This document shows, in pieces, positions 9,548 through 17,938 of a DNA stretch of 64,000 nt. A program made the translations under genes and the position numbers. Below the pieces are notes generated by a model. The model searched no databases. It was given only the letters and a program-made list of their open reading frames with translations, and had not been told where the DNA came from. Each line of letters begins with the position of its first letter. The stretch's first letter is position 1. Origin of the DNA: UBA5239 sp040394635 (lineage in GTDB: Bacteria > Verrucomicrobiota > Lentisphaeria > Victivallales > Victivallaceae); the NCBI GenBank assembly GCA_040394635.1, contig JBEBRW010000020.1, positions 14,896 through 78,895 of the forward strand, written 5' to 3'.

Positions 9548-9589
9548 AGAAAAAGGCTCCGTCCTTCTTCAAGAAGCGACTCGGCCTTT
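9548..9589 (-). terminator. Rho-independent terminator of the 13784-9610 operon
   Basis: On the minus strand, AAAGGC (9584-9589 region) pairs with GCCTTT (9552-9557) around an inner perfect hairpin CTTCTT/AAGAAG, and the stem runs into a short T tract ending at 9549. It lies about 20 bases after the stop of the last cassette gene. Confidence 0.6.
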
Positions 9590-9609
9590 GCAATTAAAAA
9601 AAACAGGCT

Positions 9610-11307
9610 TCAAACCGTGGCGGAAGTGCGAAGGGAGCTGGCCGACTCAAGCGTCAGCGGGGCAACCTTGTATTCGGCAAGTCCTTGGGAGTGAAAGATC
9701 CCGGATAGCTCGTCCAGCGCCCGGTCGGTGATGGCATCAAATTCCAGGTCATTCAACTTCAACCGGTAGTCGATCAGCGCCCGCAGGTAAATAATCCGCC
9801 AACGCCAGGATTTCCGGGCCCATTCCGGGGCCTGGTTATCCAGTTCCCTGGCGATTCGGTATCCATCCTCCGGGTCGTACTGAAAAACTTTGCGTCCAAC
9901 CAGATTGGGGCGGGAATGAATTGGCTTCAGGCCGAGCGCGGCGTATTCGGTATATTTGCCGACCGTTTCCGCCAGGTTATAATCGGTGACGTGATTCTGC
10001 TCCAATATATCCAGTAGTTTCTTGAACTTTTCCGAATCGCCGCAGCCGCATTCAAAGGCGGCGTATTCGCGGAGGATCTCATCCGTCTCATTGTGCCCCT
10101 GCCAGTAAAAAGCACTGCAGACAATTTTGTTGATATCCTCGTAAATCCCCTCGGAATACGGCATCCCACCGGAGAGAATGTGCCCGGCCTGCCCCCATAG
10201 CGTCCGCAGGCGCTTGATCAGAGGATTGGCCCCGAAACCGCCCCAGGGATGCATTCCCCACATGCTGATTTCCGGGAAATTCAACAATGGCCGTTTGCCG
10301 GGAACGCCATGAATCAGTGGGAACTGCGGGAAATCTTCATGTGAATCGGCCATCAACATATCGATCCACTGACCATCGCCCGCCGCCATGCGTTCGTCCA
10401 GCCCCTCCCACTCTTTTTCGCCTTTGTAGTTGAACAGCCAGGTGAAATAGATCAGTTTTCCCTCCGGAAAATACTGACGGAACAATTCGGCACTCCGCTT
10501 CGTCGTCTTGAACATGCCATTGCACCCCCAGGGGAAGCATTCGGGACAGGCGCACCCGCCCTGGTCATAGCAACCCTGAAACAATCCGGCAATCGGCAAA
10601 TCTTTGAACCACTCCAGCGTATCCCGGAGATTTTTCTGAATCAAATCCCGCCCCGCCTGAGTGGACGGGCAAACCTCGCAGTAATAAAAACTGCGCCCCG
10701 GATAAGTCGCTTTCAACGGTTCCGGCGTATTGGCATATCCCTCATTGGCCAAGCCGCAGATGATCGGCTTCAGGCCGACGGCCGCCCCGGCTTTGTAGAT
10801 CTTCCGGGCGCGTTCGACAAATAACGCCAGTTTCGGGTCCTCGGCCCCCTGGAAATGGTGTTTGTCGATCCACATGATCAATGAATTATAGCCCCACAGC
10901 GCCAGATCCTCCAGGTATTCGGCGATTTCCTCAAAAGGGGCCACGTGATAATAATTGTGAAAATGAGCGGCCAGATAGACGATCCTGTACCCGGCATAAG
11001 GCTCAACTTTCCCCCGCCAACGGCCAATCTTGAAAACGCCCCCGCTGAAATCCGCGGTGTGGAGAATCTTGCCGGTGCCGAAAAGAATCGCCATTGAACT
11101 GCCGCCTTTCAGTTGGACGGTTCCGTCCGGGCGGTCGGCAATGCTGTAGGCTTCCTCCGGATAACCGGGGTCGATTTCCCAGATCAAGTTGCCCTGGTCC
11201 AACGACAATTCGACGGCCGGGCACAATCGCTTGCGCAAGTGCCGGTTAAAAATCCGGATGGTGTTTTCGATGATGGAATCTTTACGGCATTTTATTGTCA
11301 GTTTCAT
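9610..11307 (-). CDS. Putative GH20-like (hexosaminidase superfamily) glycosidase
   Basis: Predicted cytoplasmic glycoside hydrolase, 565 residues. An N-terminal alpha/beta domain (about 1-105: VQLKGGSSMAILFGTGKIL) precedes a TIM-barrel-like part beginning YAGYRIVYLAAHFHNYY, the arrangement seen in GH20-type enzymes. A Cys-rich loop, GCYDQGGCACPECFPWGCNG, resembles the CxCxxC loop of DUF4838/GH20-like proteins. The start is ATG at 11307, two bases after the preceding stop; an in-frame extension to 11391 would run through the upstream gene. Exact catalytic residues were not assigned. It is last in the cassette operon. Confidence 0.6.
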   Translation of the reverse strand: MKLTIKCRKDSIIENTIRIFNRHLRKRLCPAVELSLDQGNLIWEIDPGYPEEAYSIADRPDGTVQLKGGSSMAILFGTGKILHTADFSGGVFKIGRWRGKVEPYAGYRIVYLAAHFHNYYHVAPFEEIAEYLEDLALWGYNSLIMWIDKHHFQGAEDPKLALFVERARKIYKAGAAVGLKPIICGLANEGYANTPEPLKATYPGRSFYYCEVCPSTQAGRDLIQKNLRDTLEWFKDLPIAGLFQGCYDQGGCACPECFPWGCNGMFKTTKRSAELFRQYFPEGKLIYFTWLFNYKGEKEWEGLDERMAAGDGQWIDMLMADSHEDFPQFPLIHGVPGKRPLLNFPEISMWGMHPWGGFGANPLIKRLRTLWGQAGHILSGGMPYSEGIYEDINKIVCSAFYWQGHNETDEILREYAAFECGCGDSEKFKKLLDILEQNHVTDYNLAETVGKYTEYAALGLKPIHSRPNLVGRKVFQYDPEDGYRIARELDNQAPEWARKSWRWRIIYLRALIDYRLKLNDLEFDAITDRALDELSGIFHSQGLAEYKVAPLTLESASSLRTSATV

Positions 11308-11309
11308 TT

Positions 11310-13082
11310 TTACTGTTCTTTCAATGTTAAAATTACATATCCTGTTTCTTGAGCCGAAACCAGATAGGATTGCGGCGACTCCCTGGTACAATTGATCGTC
11401 TGGATTTCTTCCATACCATCGACAGCGCTGAATTTAAACAGAATATCGTTGGCGGAAGAGTAGTTGAACAGTGTCAACAGAACCCGGTCGCCCAGTTGAT
11501 GGGCAGTATAATGCCAGTCCGGATTGTCAATATCCATGATATAACCGGGCCAATTTTCAAACTGGGCTTTGCCGCTCAGCATATCGACCGGTTTGAACTT
11601 AGCATCCACCCGCGATCCCTGCTGGTAATACTCCTCGAGTTCGGCCAACTCGCGGCTGGCTCTGGCAATCTGCGCGTAATACTTCGAATTCATCTGCTGG
11701 GGATAATAAAAGACGACGCCATCCGCCCCCTCGGCCACCGCACTGATGATCTGCAACCGCAGCAATTCAGGAGAATTGGAGACCGGGGCTCCGCCGTAAC
11801 GCACCAACAGCAGCGGATAAAGCTTGCAGGAAGGATTCAACTTCCCGACCTCACTTTTCCATCTCTTGACTTCCTGCGCAAGTCCCTTGGCGGCAACATT
11901 ATTGTAACCCATATAGATTTGCGGCATGATAGCGTCGAGGGATGCCGCCATGGCGCCATTGTTATGTCCCCGGGCGTAACTTGAGATGTCATTGTCATCA
12001 ATTCCCGCATGGCAGGTCAGTTCAAACTTGATTTCCGGGAAACTCTTTTTCAACTCCGCGGCGATAATCCCAATATATTTGCGATCTTGATCGGAGCGGA
12101 ATTTGATCCATTTCTTGTAGATGCCAATCATCTGCGGATCAGTGGTTTTGAACATCCGGTATTTCTTTTTGGCATATTCCTGGCGGAACTTCTCGAAATC
12201 ATCTTTCGTAACCCCGGACTCTTTCAGGAAGCGCACGATGGACGCCTCGCTGAATCCCGTCAGGCCAAGCGGTTCATAATCGATATTGACCAGGCCGCTC
12301 TGCTCCCTGGCCGCTTCGACCATCGCCGCAATCCCCGGGGCAATGATTTCCGGCCCGTGGACGATCACCGCCTCGCTGCTGCAATATCCCCATTCGTCGG
12401 GCTTGCCGTCGCACCCGATATCGGGATACTTCGGGTTGGCGAGCACGGACTGGTGCACACTTCCGCCAGTGGCCAGTTGTTTATTGGCGGATTTGATATA
12501 CGCATGATTGTAGTTGATGCCGGCCGCAACCAGGAATTCCGCGATTTCATCGGCGGCAAATTCACACCGGTTCAGCCCGTAATCCCACAACCCCAGTCGC
12601 AGATGCTTCAGTTGCGTGCCTTTGTCGGTGAATTTCTCGATGACCATCGGCCATTCAAAGGTATTGATATATTTCCCGTCGACCGACAGTTTCACTTTCA
12701 ATAAATGGTTGGCGGGCGCATTTTCCGGTATCTGAATCACCAGCTGGATATTCTGCCATTCGCTCTCCCGCGCCTCGATATTCTGAAGAATGATGCGATT
12801 CAAATCGAACTCGCTGCTTTCCGGGTGATATGTGCTGCGCAGCGCTTCCATGCCCGCGATTCTGGTGTTTTCCGGCAAATCAAACTCAAATTTGACCTTG
12901 TAGTCACGCCCCAGGTTCGCCGCCACCGTTTTCAGGCTGAACGTCAATATCTGAGTCGTTCCACTGTAAACATAAATGGTCTTGTCCTTATCGAAAGACG
13001 CCGGAATATTGTTGATCAGCCATTCGTCTGTATGCCCGAAATTCAGTAAAATGACCACGAGCCCCAAAAGATATTTTTTCAT
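11310..13082 (-). CDS. Secreted putative glycosidase (TIM-barrel-like)
   Basis: 590 residues with an N-terminal signal peptide (KKYLLGLVVILLNFG). Residues about 25-145 look like a beta-sandwich, followed by a TIM-barrel-like region containing LVNIDYEPLGLTGF, FELTCHAGIDDND and ASLDAIMPQIYMGYNN; the DYEP and MPQIY strands resemble GH18-like or GH-A barrels, but no family is assigned. ATG at 13082 is preferred over TTG at 13088 because GAGGGG sits seven bases before it. It begins 18 bases after the prepilin-like gene and is followed two bases later by the GH20-like gene, so all three are probably co-transcribed. Confidence 0.65.
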   Translation of the reverse strand: MKKYLLGLVVILLNFGHTDEWLINNIPASFDKDKTIYVYSGTTQILTFSLKTVAANLGRDYKVKFEFDLPENTRIAGMEALRSTYHPESSEFDLNRIILQNIEARESEWQNIQLVIQIPENAPANHLLKVKLSVDGKYINTFEWPMVIEKFTDKGTQLKHLRLGLWDYGLNRCEFAADEIAEFLVAAGINYNHAYIKSANKQLATGGSVHQSVLANPKYPDIGCDGKPDEWGYCSSEAVIVHGPEIIAPGIAAMVEAAREQSGLVNIDYEPLGLTGFSEASIVRFLKESGVTKDDFEKFRQEYAKKKYRMFKTTDPQMIGIYKKWIKFRSDQDRKYIGIIAAELKKSFPEIKFELTCHAGIDDNDISSYARGHNNGAMAASLDAIMPQIYMGYNNVAAKGLAQEVKRWKSEVGKLNPSCKLYPLLLVRYGGAPVSNSPELLRLQIISAVAEGADGVVFYYPQQMNSKYYAQIARASRELAELEEYYQQGSRVDAKFKPVDMLSGKAQFENWPGYIMDIDNPDWHYTAHQLGDRVLLTLFNYSSANDILFKFSAVDGMEEIQTINCTRESPQSYLVSAQETGYVILTLKEQ

Positions 13083-13100
13083 GTCCAATCCCCTCTTCCC

Positions 13101-13784
13101 TTATTCGCCCAGGTAACCCAGCCGCCAGATCCGCTTGCCCTCTGTGGTACTGTAGTGATTCGGCATCCGGTACCGGACCGAATTGACATGTCCGGCCACA
13201 TAAGTGATATTGGTCTGCCGGTTATGCCGGTATGCCACCCCGGCCCAGGTCGATTCACCGCCTACCGAGTCATCGACACCGTCAAAAGCATAACGTGTCG
13301 CCCCCCGGGTATCCGAGAACAGGATGCAGGCACTTTCATTATTGGATGCCCCAAGCTTCCGGCGGTTGTAAGGATAGACCAGATTGAGGCCATCGCCGCC
13401 CGCCAGCCGGTTCATGCCATAACTGAGCTTTACGCCATCAGGTATATAAGGCTCTGCGTCCGAGGGACAATACACCATGCCGGCGCGCCCCAGCAGCGGC
13501 ACCAGCTCGCCGATCGGCGCCCCGGGCGACAGCAAATACGGCGAGATCACGGCAAACCACACGGACACGCCATTTGTGGTATCGGATTCGGCCGCCGGCA
13601 GCCAGGACTCATAATCATCGGAATAATGAAAAGTGGCCAGATACATCTGTTTGCTGATATTTTTGCAGGCGGCGTCCTTGGCCTTTTCCCTGGCCTGGTT
13701 CAACGCGGGCAACAACATCGCAGCCAGAATGGCGATGATCGCGATCACGACCAGCAATTCAATAAGAGTAAAAACCGATTTCAT
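13101..13784 (-). CDS. Prepilin-type (type II pseudopilin-like) protein, cassette 1
   Basis: 227 residues, opening MKSVFTLIELLVVIAIIAI, the class III signal/N-methylation helix with Glu5, then LPALNQAREKAKDAACKN, a hallmark of the DUF1559-like expanded families. The C-terminal YRHNRQTNITYVAGHV matches the family's His...GHV element. The residue before the mature Phe is Val instead of Gly, so processing by a standard prepilin peptidase is uncertain. AAGG lies eight bases before the ATG. First gene of a three-gene operon and divergent from an AraC regulator. The role is inferred to be display or export of the secreted enzyme encoded 18 bases downstream. Confidence 0.85.
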   Translation of the reverse strand: MKSVFTLIELLVVIAIIAILAAMLLPALNQAREKAKDAACKNISKQMYLATFHYSDDYESWLPAAESDTTNGVSVWFAVISPYLLSPGAPIGELVPLLGRAGMVYCPSDAEPYIPDGVKLSYGMNRLAGGDGLNLVYPYNRRKLGASNNESACILFSDTRGATRYAFDGVDDSVGGESTWAGVAYRHNRQTNITYVAGHVNSVRYRMPNHYSTTEGKRIWRLGYLGE

Positions 13785-13915
13785 CTTTATTACCTTTTTT
13801 ATTTTTTGCTTACTGATTGTTGAAATATCGATATTTTCACTATATACTAATTATAGCACAACTCATTGAAAATTGGAATGGAGTTTTCTTCCCAAAAACT
13901 GGAGTATCCTACCAA
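13785..13915. promoter_or_regulatory. Divergent control region of cassette 1
   Basis: 131-base AT-rich gap between the prepilin-like gene (minus) and the AraC gene (plus). Both promoters must lie here. No clear repeat or consensus -35 box was identified. Confidence 0.45.
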
Positions 13916-14800
13916 ATGAAAAACAGCTTCCGCTCATTTAAACAATCCGAGAAACTGCAGAATCTATTCCTTGACACGCTGAATTTCAAGCTTTTCCAGT
14001 GTGGCGTTTCCCAAAAAGATCTGCCGTATGAAGAGAGCTGGAGTTTCCGCCCGAATGGATTTATCTCCCAATCACTGGAATCCTCCGTTCATATCGATTT
14101 CAGGGGACGTCCGTCCATCGACCTCTCCCCGCGCATGGCGATCATCATACCGCCGAATATGTGGCACCGGGCGGTCAGCCGCCTGACGCCCACGCAGAAC
14201 AGGACGGTATACCGCTGGGCCCATTTCCAGTTTTTCGTGGCGCACTCGCTGGATGTGTTTTCATTCTTCGACCTGCCGCATGCCGTGAATATAAAAGACG
14301 CGGAGCAGTTCGGCAATTTCAATGAAACCATGACCCGCATTTCCGAGAACAAAACGCTATCGGTACTGGAAACGGCCGCCGGCATCAAAAAAACGGCCTT
14401 TGAAATCCTCGACCTGATGTTGAAGACAGTTCCCTTGAAAGGTGACTTCCTCGATTTCAATGATGAAATTCACAAAATCGAACCCACCCTGAATTATTTG
14501 AAGGATCATTTCAATCAGAAAATAACCGTGGCGGAGCTGGCCAAACGGAGCGGAATGTCGCAGACACGTTTCTTCATCGCATTCAAGAATGTTACCGGCA
14601 TGGCCCCGGTGGAATACCTGATCCAGACACGCTTGAAGGAGAGCCAGCGAATGCTCTGGCTGACGCAAGATTCCATCACTGAAATTGCCCTGCAATGCGG
14701 TTACGAGGACCCATTTTTCTTCAGCAAAATATTCAAGAAGTACACCGGCACGACTCCGCGCCAATACCGGCAGCAGCTGAGAAATACGGAACAGAACTGA
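13916..14800 (+). CDS. AraC-family regulator, cassette 1
   Basis: 294 residues counted from ATG at 13916, preceded by GGAG 11 bases upstream; an in-frame TTG at 13817 would add 33 residues not typical of the family. The N-terminal half is a cupin-type sensor (PRMAIIIPPNMWHRAVSRL). The C-terminal domain carries both helix-turn-helix units (ITVAELAKRSGMSQTRFFI and DSITEIALQCGYEDPFFFS) and ends IFKKYTGTTPRQYRQ. It is divergent from the prepilin-glycosidase operon, which it presumably controls. Its stop lies six bases from the convergent pxpA stop, at the edge of the suspected insertion. Confidence 0.9.
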   Translation: MKNSFRSFKQSEKLQNLFLDTLNFKLFQCGVSQKDLPYEESWSFRPNGFISQSLESSVHIDFRGRPSIDLSPRMAIIIPPNMWHRAVSRLTPTQNRTVYRWAHFQFFVAHSLDVFSFFDLPHAVNIKDAEQFGNFNETMTRISENKTLSVLETAAGIKKTAFEILDLMLKTVPLKGDFLDFNDEIHKIEPTLNYLKDHFNQKITVAELAKRSGMSQTRFFIAFKNVTGMAPVEYLIQTRLKESQRMLWLTQDSITEIALQCGYEDPFFFSKIFKKYTGTTPRQYRQQLRNTEQN

Positions 14801-14806
14801 CCGGCC

Positions 14807-15553
14807 TTACAGCCCCTTGGCGGCAATGTTTTCGCGCTTGAACGCGGCGCGGAGCTGACAGACGAACTCCAGGGCCTCGGCGTTGTCGCCGTGGACGCAG
14901 ACGGAGTCCGCCTGAATCGGGATGACCTTGCCGTTGATGCTCTCCACGGTCCGGTTTTTGACCATGCCGATGACCCGTTCCACGGCCTGGGCGCTGTCGT
15001 GAATCACGGCGCCTTCGCACTGGCGGGGCACCAACGAACCGTCGTCCTGATAAGCACGGTCGGCGAAGACTTCGCTGGCGTAACGCATACCCGTTTGCTT
15101 GGCCGCTTCGATCATGGCGCTGCCGGAAAGGGCCAGCAGGACGAGGTCAGGGTCGAAGCTCTTCAGCGCCTGGCAGATCGCCAGCGACATGGCGAGGTCC
15201 TTGCCCGCCATGTTATAGAGCGCGCCATGGAGCTTGACATGCGAGAGTTTTCCGGCGAAGGCCGCGAGCGCCCCGGTCTGGTACAACACGTAATCGGCGG
15301 CTTCCGCCGGAGTGACCTCGAGCTTGCGCCGCCCGAAGCCCATCAGATCGGGGAAACCGGGGTGCGCGCCGATGTGGACCCCGGCGGCTTTGGCGGCATC
15401 CACGGTCCGGTGCATGACCACCGGGTCGGCGGCATGGAAACCGCAGGCGATGTTTGCCGATGAAATATGGTTGACGATCTCGCGGTCGTTGCCGATGGTA
15501 TAAGCGCCGAAACTTTCGCCCATATCGCAGTTGAGGTCAATCTGGTACATCAT
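14807..15553 (-). CDS. pxpA: 5-oxoprolinase subunit A (LamB/YcsF family)
   Basis: Subunit of the prokaryotic ATP-dependent 5-oxoprolinase PxpABC, which converts 5-oxo-L-proline to L-glutamate. At 248 residues it has normal length. It opens IDLNCDMGESFGAY and carries NIACGFHAADP (about 34-44), HPGFPDLMGFGRR (about 64-76) and KLHGALYN (about 108-115), all family signatures. The ATG at 15553 overlaps the stop of the DUF1445 gene (ATGA type), indicating translational coupling; ATG at 15550 is an alternative. The last 12 codons are duplicated at 9512-9547. Confidence 0.93.
   Translation of the reverse strand: MMYQIDLNCDMGESFGAYTIGNDREIVNHISSANIACGFHAADPVVMHRTVDAAKAAGVHIGAHPGFPDLMGFGRRKLEVTPAEAADYVLYQTGALAAFAGKLSHVKLHGALYNMAGKDLAMSLAICQALKSFDPDLVLLALSGSAMIEAAKQTGMRYASEVFADRAYQDDGSLVPRQCEGAVIHDSAQAVERVIGMVKNRTVESINGKVIPIQADSVCVHGDNAEALEFVCQLRAAFKRENIAAKGL
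14809..14845. repeat. 37-bp direct repeat (copy in pxpA)
   Basis: Last codons of pxpA; the other copy is 9511-9547, same orientation, two mismatches. The copies flank the 5.3-kb glycosidase cassette. Confidence 0.7.
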
Positions 15554-16335
15554 TTCAACTCCTCATTTTTCAGGTCGGAAATAAACATATGACCGGGGGC
15601 GTGGGTGATGGCAAACGCAGGTTTGGCCGCCATCAGCGCCACTTGCGGCGTCACCCCACAGGCCCAGAACACCGGAATTTCGCCGGGATTGATGGTCACG
15701 GATTCGCCGAAATCCGGGCGGCGGATATCGCGAATGCCGATCTCCCCGGGATTGCCCACATGAACCGGCGCGCCGTGCACTTCCGGCATGGCGGCGGTGG
15801 CGGTCACGGCTTTGGCGATCAGGCGGCTCGGCACGGGGCGCATGCTGACGACCATGGTGCCGTGGAAAATGCCCGCGCTTTCGCAGGGAATGTTGGTAAT
15901 GAACATCGGCACATTGCGGTTCTCCTCGATATTGCGCACCGGGACACCGGCCTTCAGCAGTTCCGATTCAAACGAGAAACTGCAGCCGATCAGGAACGAC
16001 ACCAGATCATCGCGCCAGAATTTCTCGATATTCGGATATTCTCCGGTCAGCACGCCGTGCTCGTAAACCCGGTATTTCGGAATATCGGTGGCGATATCGG
16101 CCCCCTTGGCGATGAAGCGGAGCAAGCGCGAACCGGCGTCGGTCACTTCGAGAATCGGGCACGGCTTCGGGTTGCGCTGGGCAAAAAGCAGGAAATCGAA
16201 CGCCTGTTCCTTCGGCAAAATCACCAGATTGGCCTGCGCGAACCCGGCGCACATGCCCGAGGTCTGGCCGGTGATGACTTCGCGGCGGATCAGTTCACGC
16301 ACTTCGCGGGGAGAACTTTCGCTGTATTGATTCAT
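15550..16335 (-). CDS. DUF1445 hydro-lyase / D-glutamate cyclase N-domain-like protein
   Basis: 261 residues of the DUF1445 family: SGMCAGFAQANLVILP near 26-41, NIPCESAGIFHGTMVVSMRP near 148-168, INPGEIPVFWACGVTPQVAL and ITHAPGHMFISDL at the end. In the mitochondrial D-glutamate cyclase DGLUCY this domain is N-terminal to a DUF4392 domain; here the DUF4392 partner is a separate gene in the same operon (17932-19011). Proposed role: part of a D-glutamate to 5-oxo-D-proline cyclase. ATGA overlaps join it to pxpC upstream and pxpA downstream, so its translation is coupled to the 5-oxoprolinase subunits. Confidence 0.88.
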   Translation of the reverse strand: MNQYSESSPREVRELIRREVITGQTSGMCAGFAQANLVILPKEQAFDFLLFAQRNPKPCPILEVTDAGSRLLRFIAKGADIATDIPKYRVYEHGVLTGEYPNIEKFWRDDLVSFLIGCSFSFESELLKAGVPVRNIEENRNVPMFITNIPCESAGIFHGTMVVSMRPVPSRLIAKAVTATAAMPEVHGAPVHVGNPGEIGIRDIRRPDFGESVTINPGEIPVFWACGVTPQVALMAAKPAFAITHAPGHMFISDLKNEELK

Positions 16336-17219
16336 TCGGAAACTCCCTGTTTGAGTTGTTCTTTCAACAATTTGAGCGCCTTGGCGAGCGAAACGCTTTG
16401 GAAGCGGACCTTGTCGCCCGGGCGGAGCTGCGCCACCTTCGGCAAATCGGCGGAAATCACGGTGGCGATTTTGGCATAACCGCCGGTAGTCTGGCGGTCC
16501 GCCTGCATGATGATCGGCTGTCCGTCGGAGGCGATCTGAATGCCCCCCAGCGGCATGCCGTCGGAGATGATATCCGCCGAGCCGACGGCGCTCACTGCCT
16601 CACCTTTGAAGCGGCAGCCCATGCGGTCGGAAAGCGGAGTGACTTCGTATTCGCTGTTCAAAAACGTCTTCATGCCGTCCGCGGTGAAACAGTCCGCCTG
16701 CGGTCCGGGAATCACCCGGATCACCCGGTCGTACTCCGGCACTGCTGCGCGCCGGGCGCGGAAAGGCGTTCCCGGCAGAAACGCCACGCGGTCGCCCGCC
16801 GCCAGCTTGCTGCCGATGCCGCACTTGGGATTGACCGAGCGGCTCCCCATGACCACCGGCGCGTCGATGCCGCCGCCGAAAGCCAGATAGGCGCGGCAGC
16901 CCCTGGTCGCAAACCCCATGGTCAGGCGGTCGCCGGGATGAACCTCCAGCGAGGTATAAACCGGCACCGGCGTGCCATTGATCGCGGCAGCCATGTCGGC
17001 ACCGGTAAATGCGATGGCGGCGTGTTCTTCAAATTCGGCGGTGATGCCGCCCATGGTCATTTCCAGCACCGCCGCAGCCGGGTCATTGCCGACCAGCAGA
17101 TTGGCGATGCGATAGGCCGCCTGGTCGGCCGCGCCGGAAACGGGAAAACCCATCGCCATGTAGCCGTGCCGCCCGCCGTCCTGAATCGTGGTCAAAGGCC
17201 CCGGATTGATGATCTTCAT
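16332..17219 (-). CDS. pxpC: 5-oxoprolinase subunit C (KipA/biotin-dependent carboxylase-like family)
   Basis: 295 residues, usual length. GPLTTIQDGGRHGYMAMGFP at the N-terminus, SGAADQAAYRIANLLVGND, YLAFGGGIDAPVVMGSRS in the middle and GGIQIASDGQPIIMQADRQT near the C-terminus are the KipA/PxpC signatures. It works with PxpA and PxpB. Both ends overlap neighbours by ATGA (start 17219 with the pxpB stop, stop with the DUF1445 start). Confidence 0.93.
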   Translation of the reverse strand: MKIINPGPLTTIQDGGRHGYMAMGFPVSGAADQAAYRIANLLVGNDPAAAVLEMTMGGITAEFEEHAAIAFTGADMAAAINGTPVPVYTSLEVHPGDRLTMGFATRGCRAYLAFGGGIDAPVVMGSRSVNPKCGIGSKLAAGDRVAFLPGTPFRARRAAVPEYDRVIRVIPGPQADCFTADGMKTFLNSEYEVTPLSDRMGCRFKGEAVSAVGSADIISDGMPLGGIQIASDGQPIIMQADRQTTGGYAKIATVISADLPKVAQLRPGDKVRFQSVSLAKALKLLKEQLKQGVSE

Positions 17220-17938
17220 GGCCGTGCCCCCTCAATTCTGCGGTATTCCGCCTCATCGACCGGCCGGAACCGGATCACGTCGCCCGCGGCGTAAAGAAAC
17301 GGATTCGGGCTCGACGGGTCGTAGACCTTGACCGGGGTGCGCCCGATCAGCCGCCAGCCGCCGGGCGATTTGAGCGGATAGATCCCGGTCTGCATACCGG
17401 CGATGCCGACGCTGCCAGCCGGAATTTCCTGACGCGGCGTTTTCAGCCGCGGCGTGTTCAACTGCGGGTCGAGCCCGCCGAGATAAGCGAAGCCCGGCAG
17501 GAAACCGAGCATGTAAATCGGATAATTGTTCCGGCTGTGGCGCTCGATGACCTCCGCCTCGCTCAGCCCGGCATGGGCCGCCACATCGGCGAGGTCGGGG
17601 CCGAATTCACCACCGTAGCAAACCGGAATGTCGATGATTTTTTCATTTCCATGGTCGCCGGTTTCAAGGTTTTTCATTCGCGCGGTAATCAGCCTGCACA
17701 ATTGATCGTGGCTCACTGCAAACGGGTCGTATTCGATGAACAGCGAGCGGAAAGTCGGGATGGTTTCGACGATTCCGGGCACCCCTTTCAACACATGATC
17801 GAGGGCGCGAACCTGACGGTTCAATTCCGGTTCCACGGCGTTGCCGAACTCCACGGTCAAGGCACGGTCGCCGCAGTCCAGCAGACGCGGGTAAACTGGG
17901 TTGCGCGCAGTCAGACGCCGTAGAAAAAATTTCAGCAT
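17216..17938 (-). CDS. pxpB: 5-oxoprolinase subunit B (KipI family)
   Basis: 240 residues. DCGDRALTVEFGN near residue 21, GVPGIVETIPTFRSLFIEYDP, GFLPGFAYLGGLD and IPAGSVGIAGMQTGIYP followed by GGWRLIGRTP are characteristic of KipI/PxpB. The ATG at 17938 lies inside the end of the DUF4392 gene (7-base overlap), and the stop overlaps the pxpC start. In other bacteria KipI also inhibits a sporulation kinase, but here the operon argues for the oxoprolinase role. Confidence 0.93.
   Translation of the reverse strand: MLKFFLRRLTARNPVYPRLLDCGDRALTVEFGNAVEPELNRQVRALDHVLKGVPGIVETIPTFRSLFIEYDPFAVSHDQLCRLITARMKNLETGDHGNEKIIDIPVCYGGEFGPDLADVAAHAGLSEAEVIERHSRNNYPIYMLGFLPGFAYLGGLDPQLNTPRLKTPRQEIPAGSVGIAGMQTGIYPLKSPGGWRLIGRTPVKVYDPSSPNPFLYAAGDVIRFRPVDEAEYRRIEGARP

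Larger units (their letters stand above)
9548..14808. mobile_element. Candidate inserted glycosidase cassette at the pxpA 3' end
   Basis: A 5.3-kb block holding an AraC regulator, a prepilin-like gene and two glycosidase-like genes plus their terminator, bounded on both sides by a 37-base direct repeat of the pxpA 3' end (9511-9547 and 14809-14845). Insertion at a gene's 3' end with the tip duplicated is typical of integrative islands, but no integrase or transposase is present inside, so the mechanism is unknown. Confidence 0.4.

Noticed and set aside
17216..17938. Annotation as KipI sporulation-kinase inhibitor
   Set aside because: The operon with pxpA and pxpC points to the 5-oxoprolinase subunit role; no sporulation context is visible.
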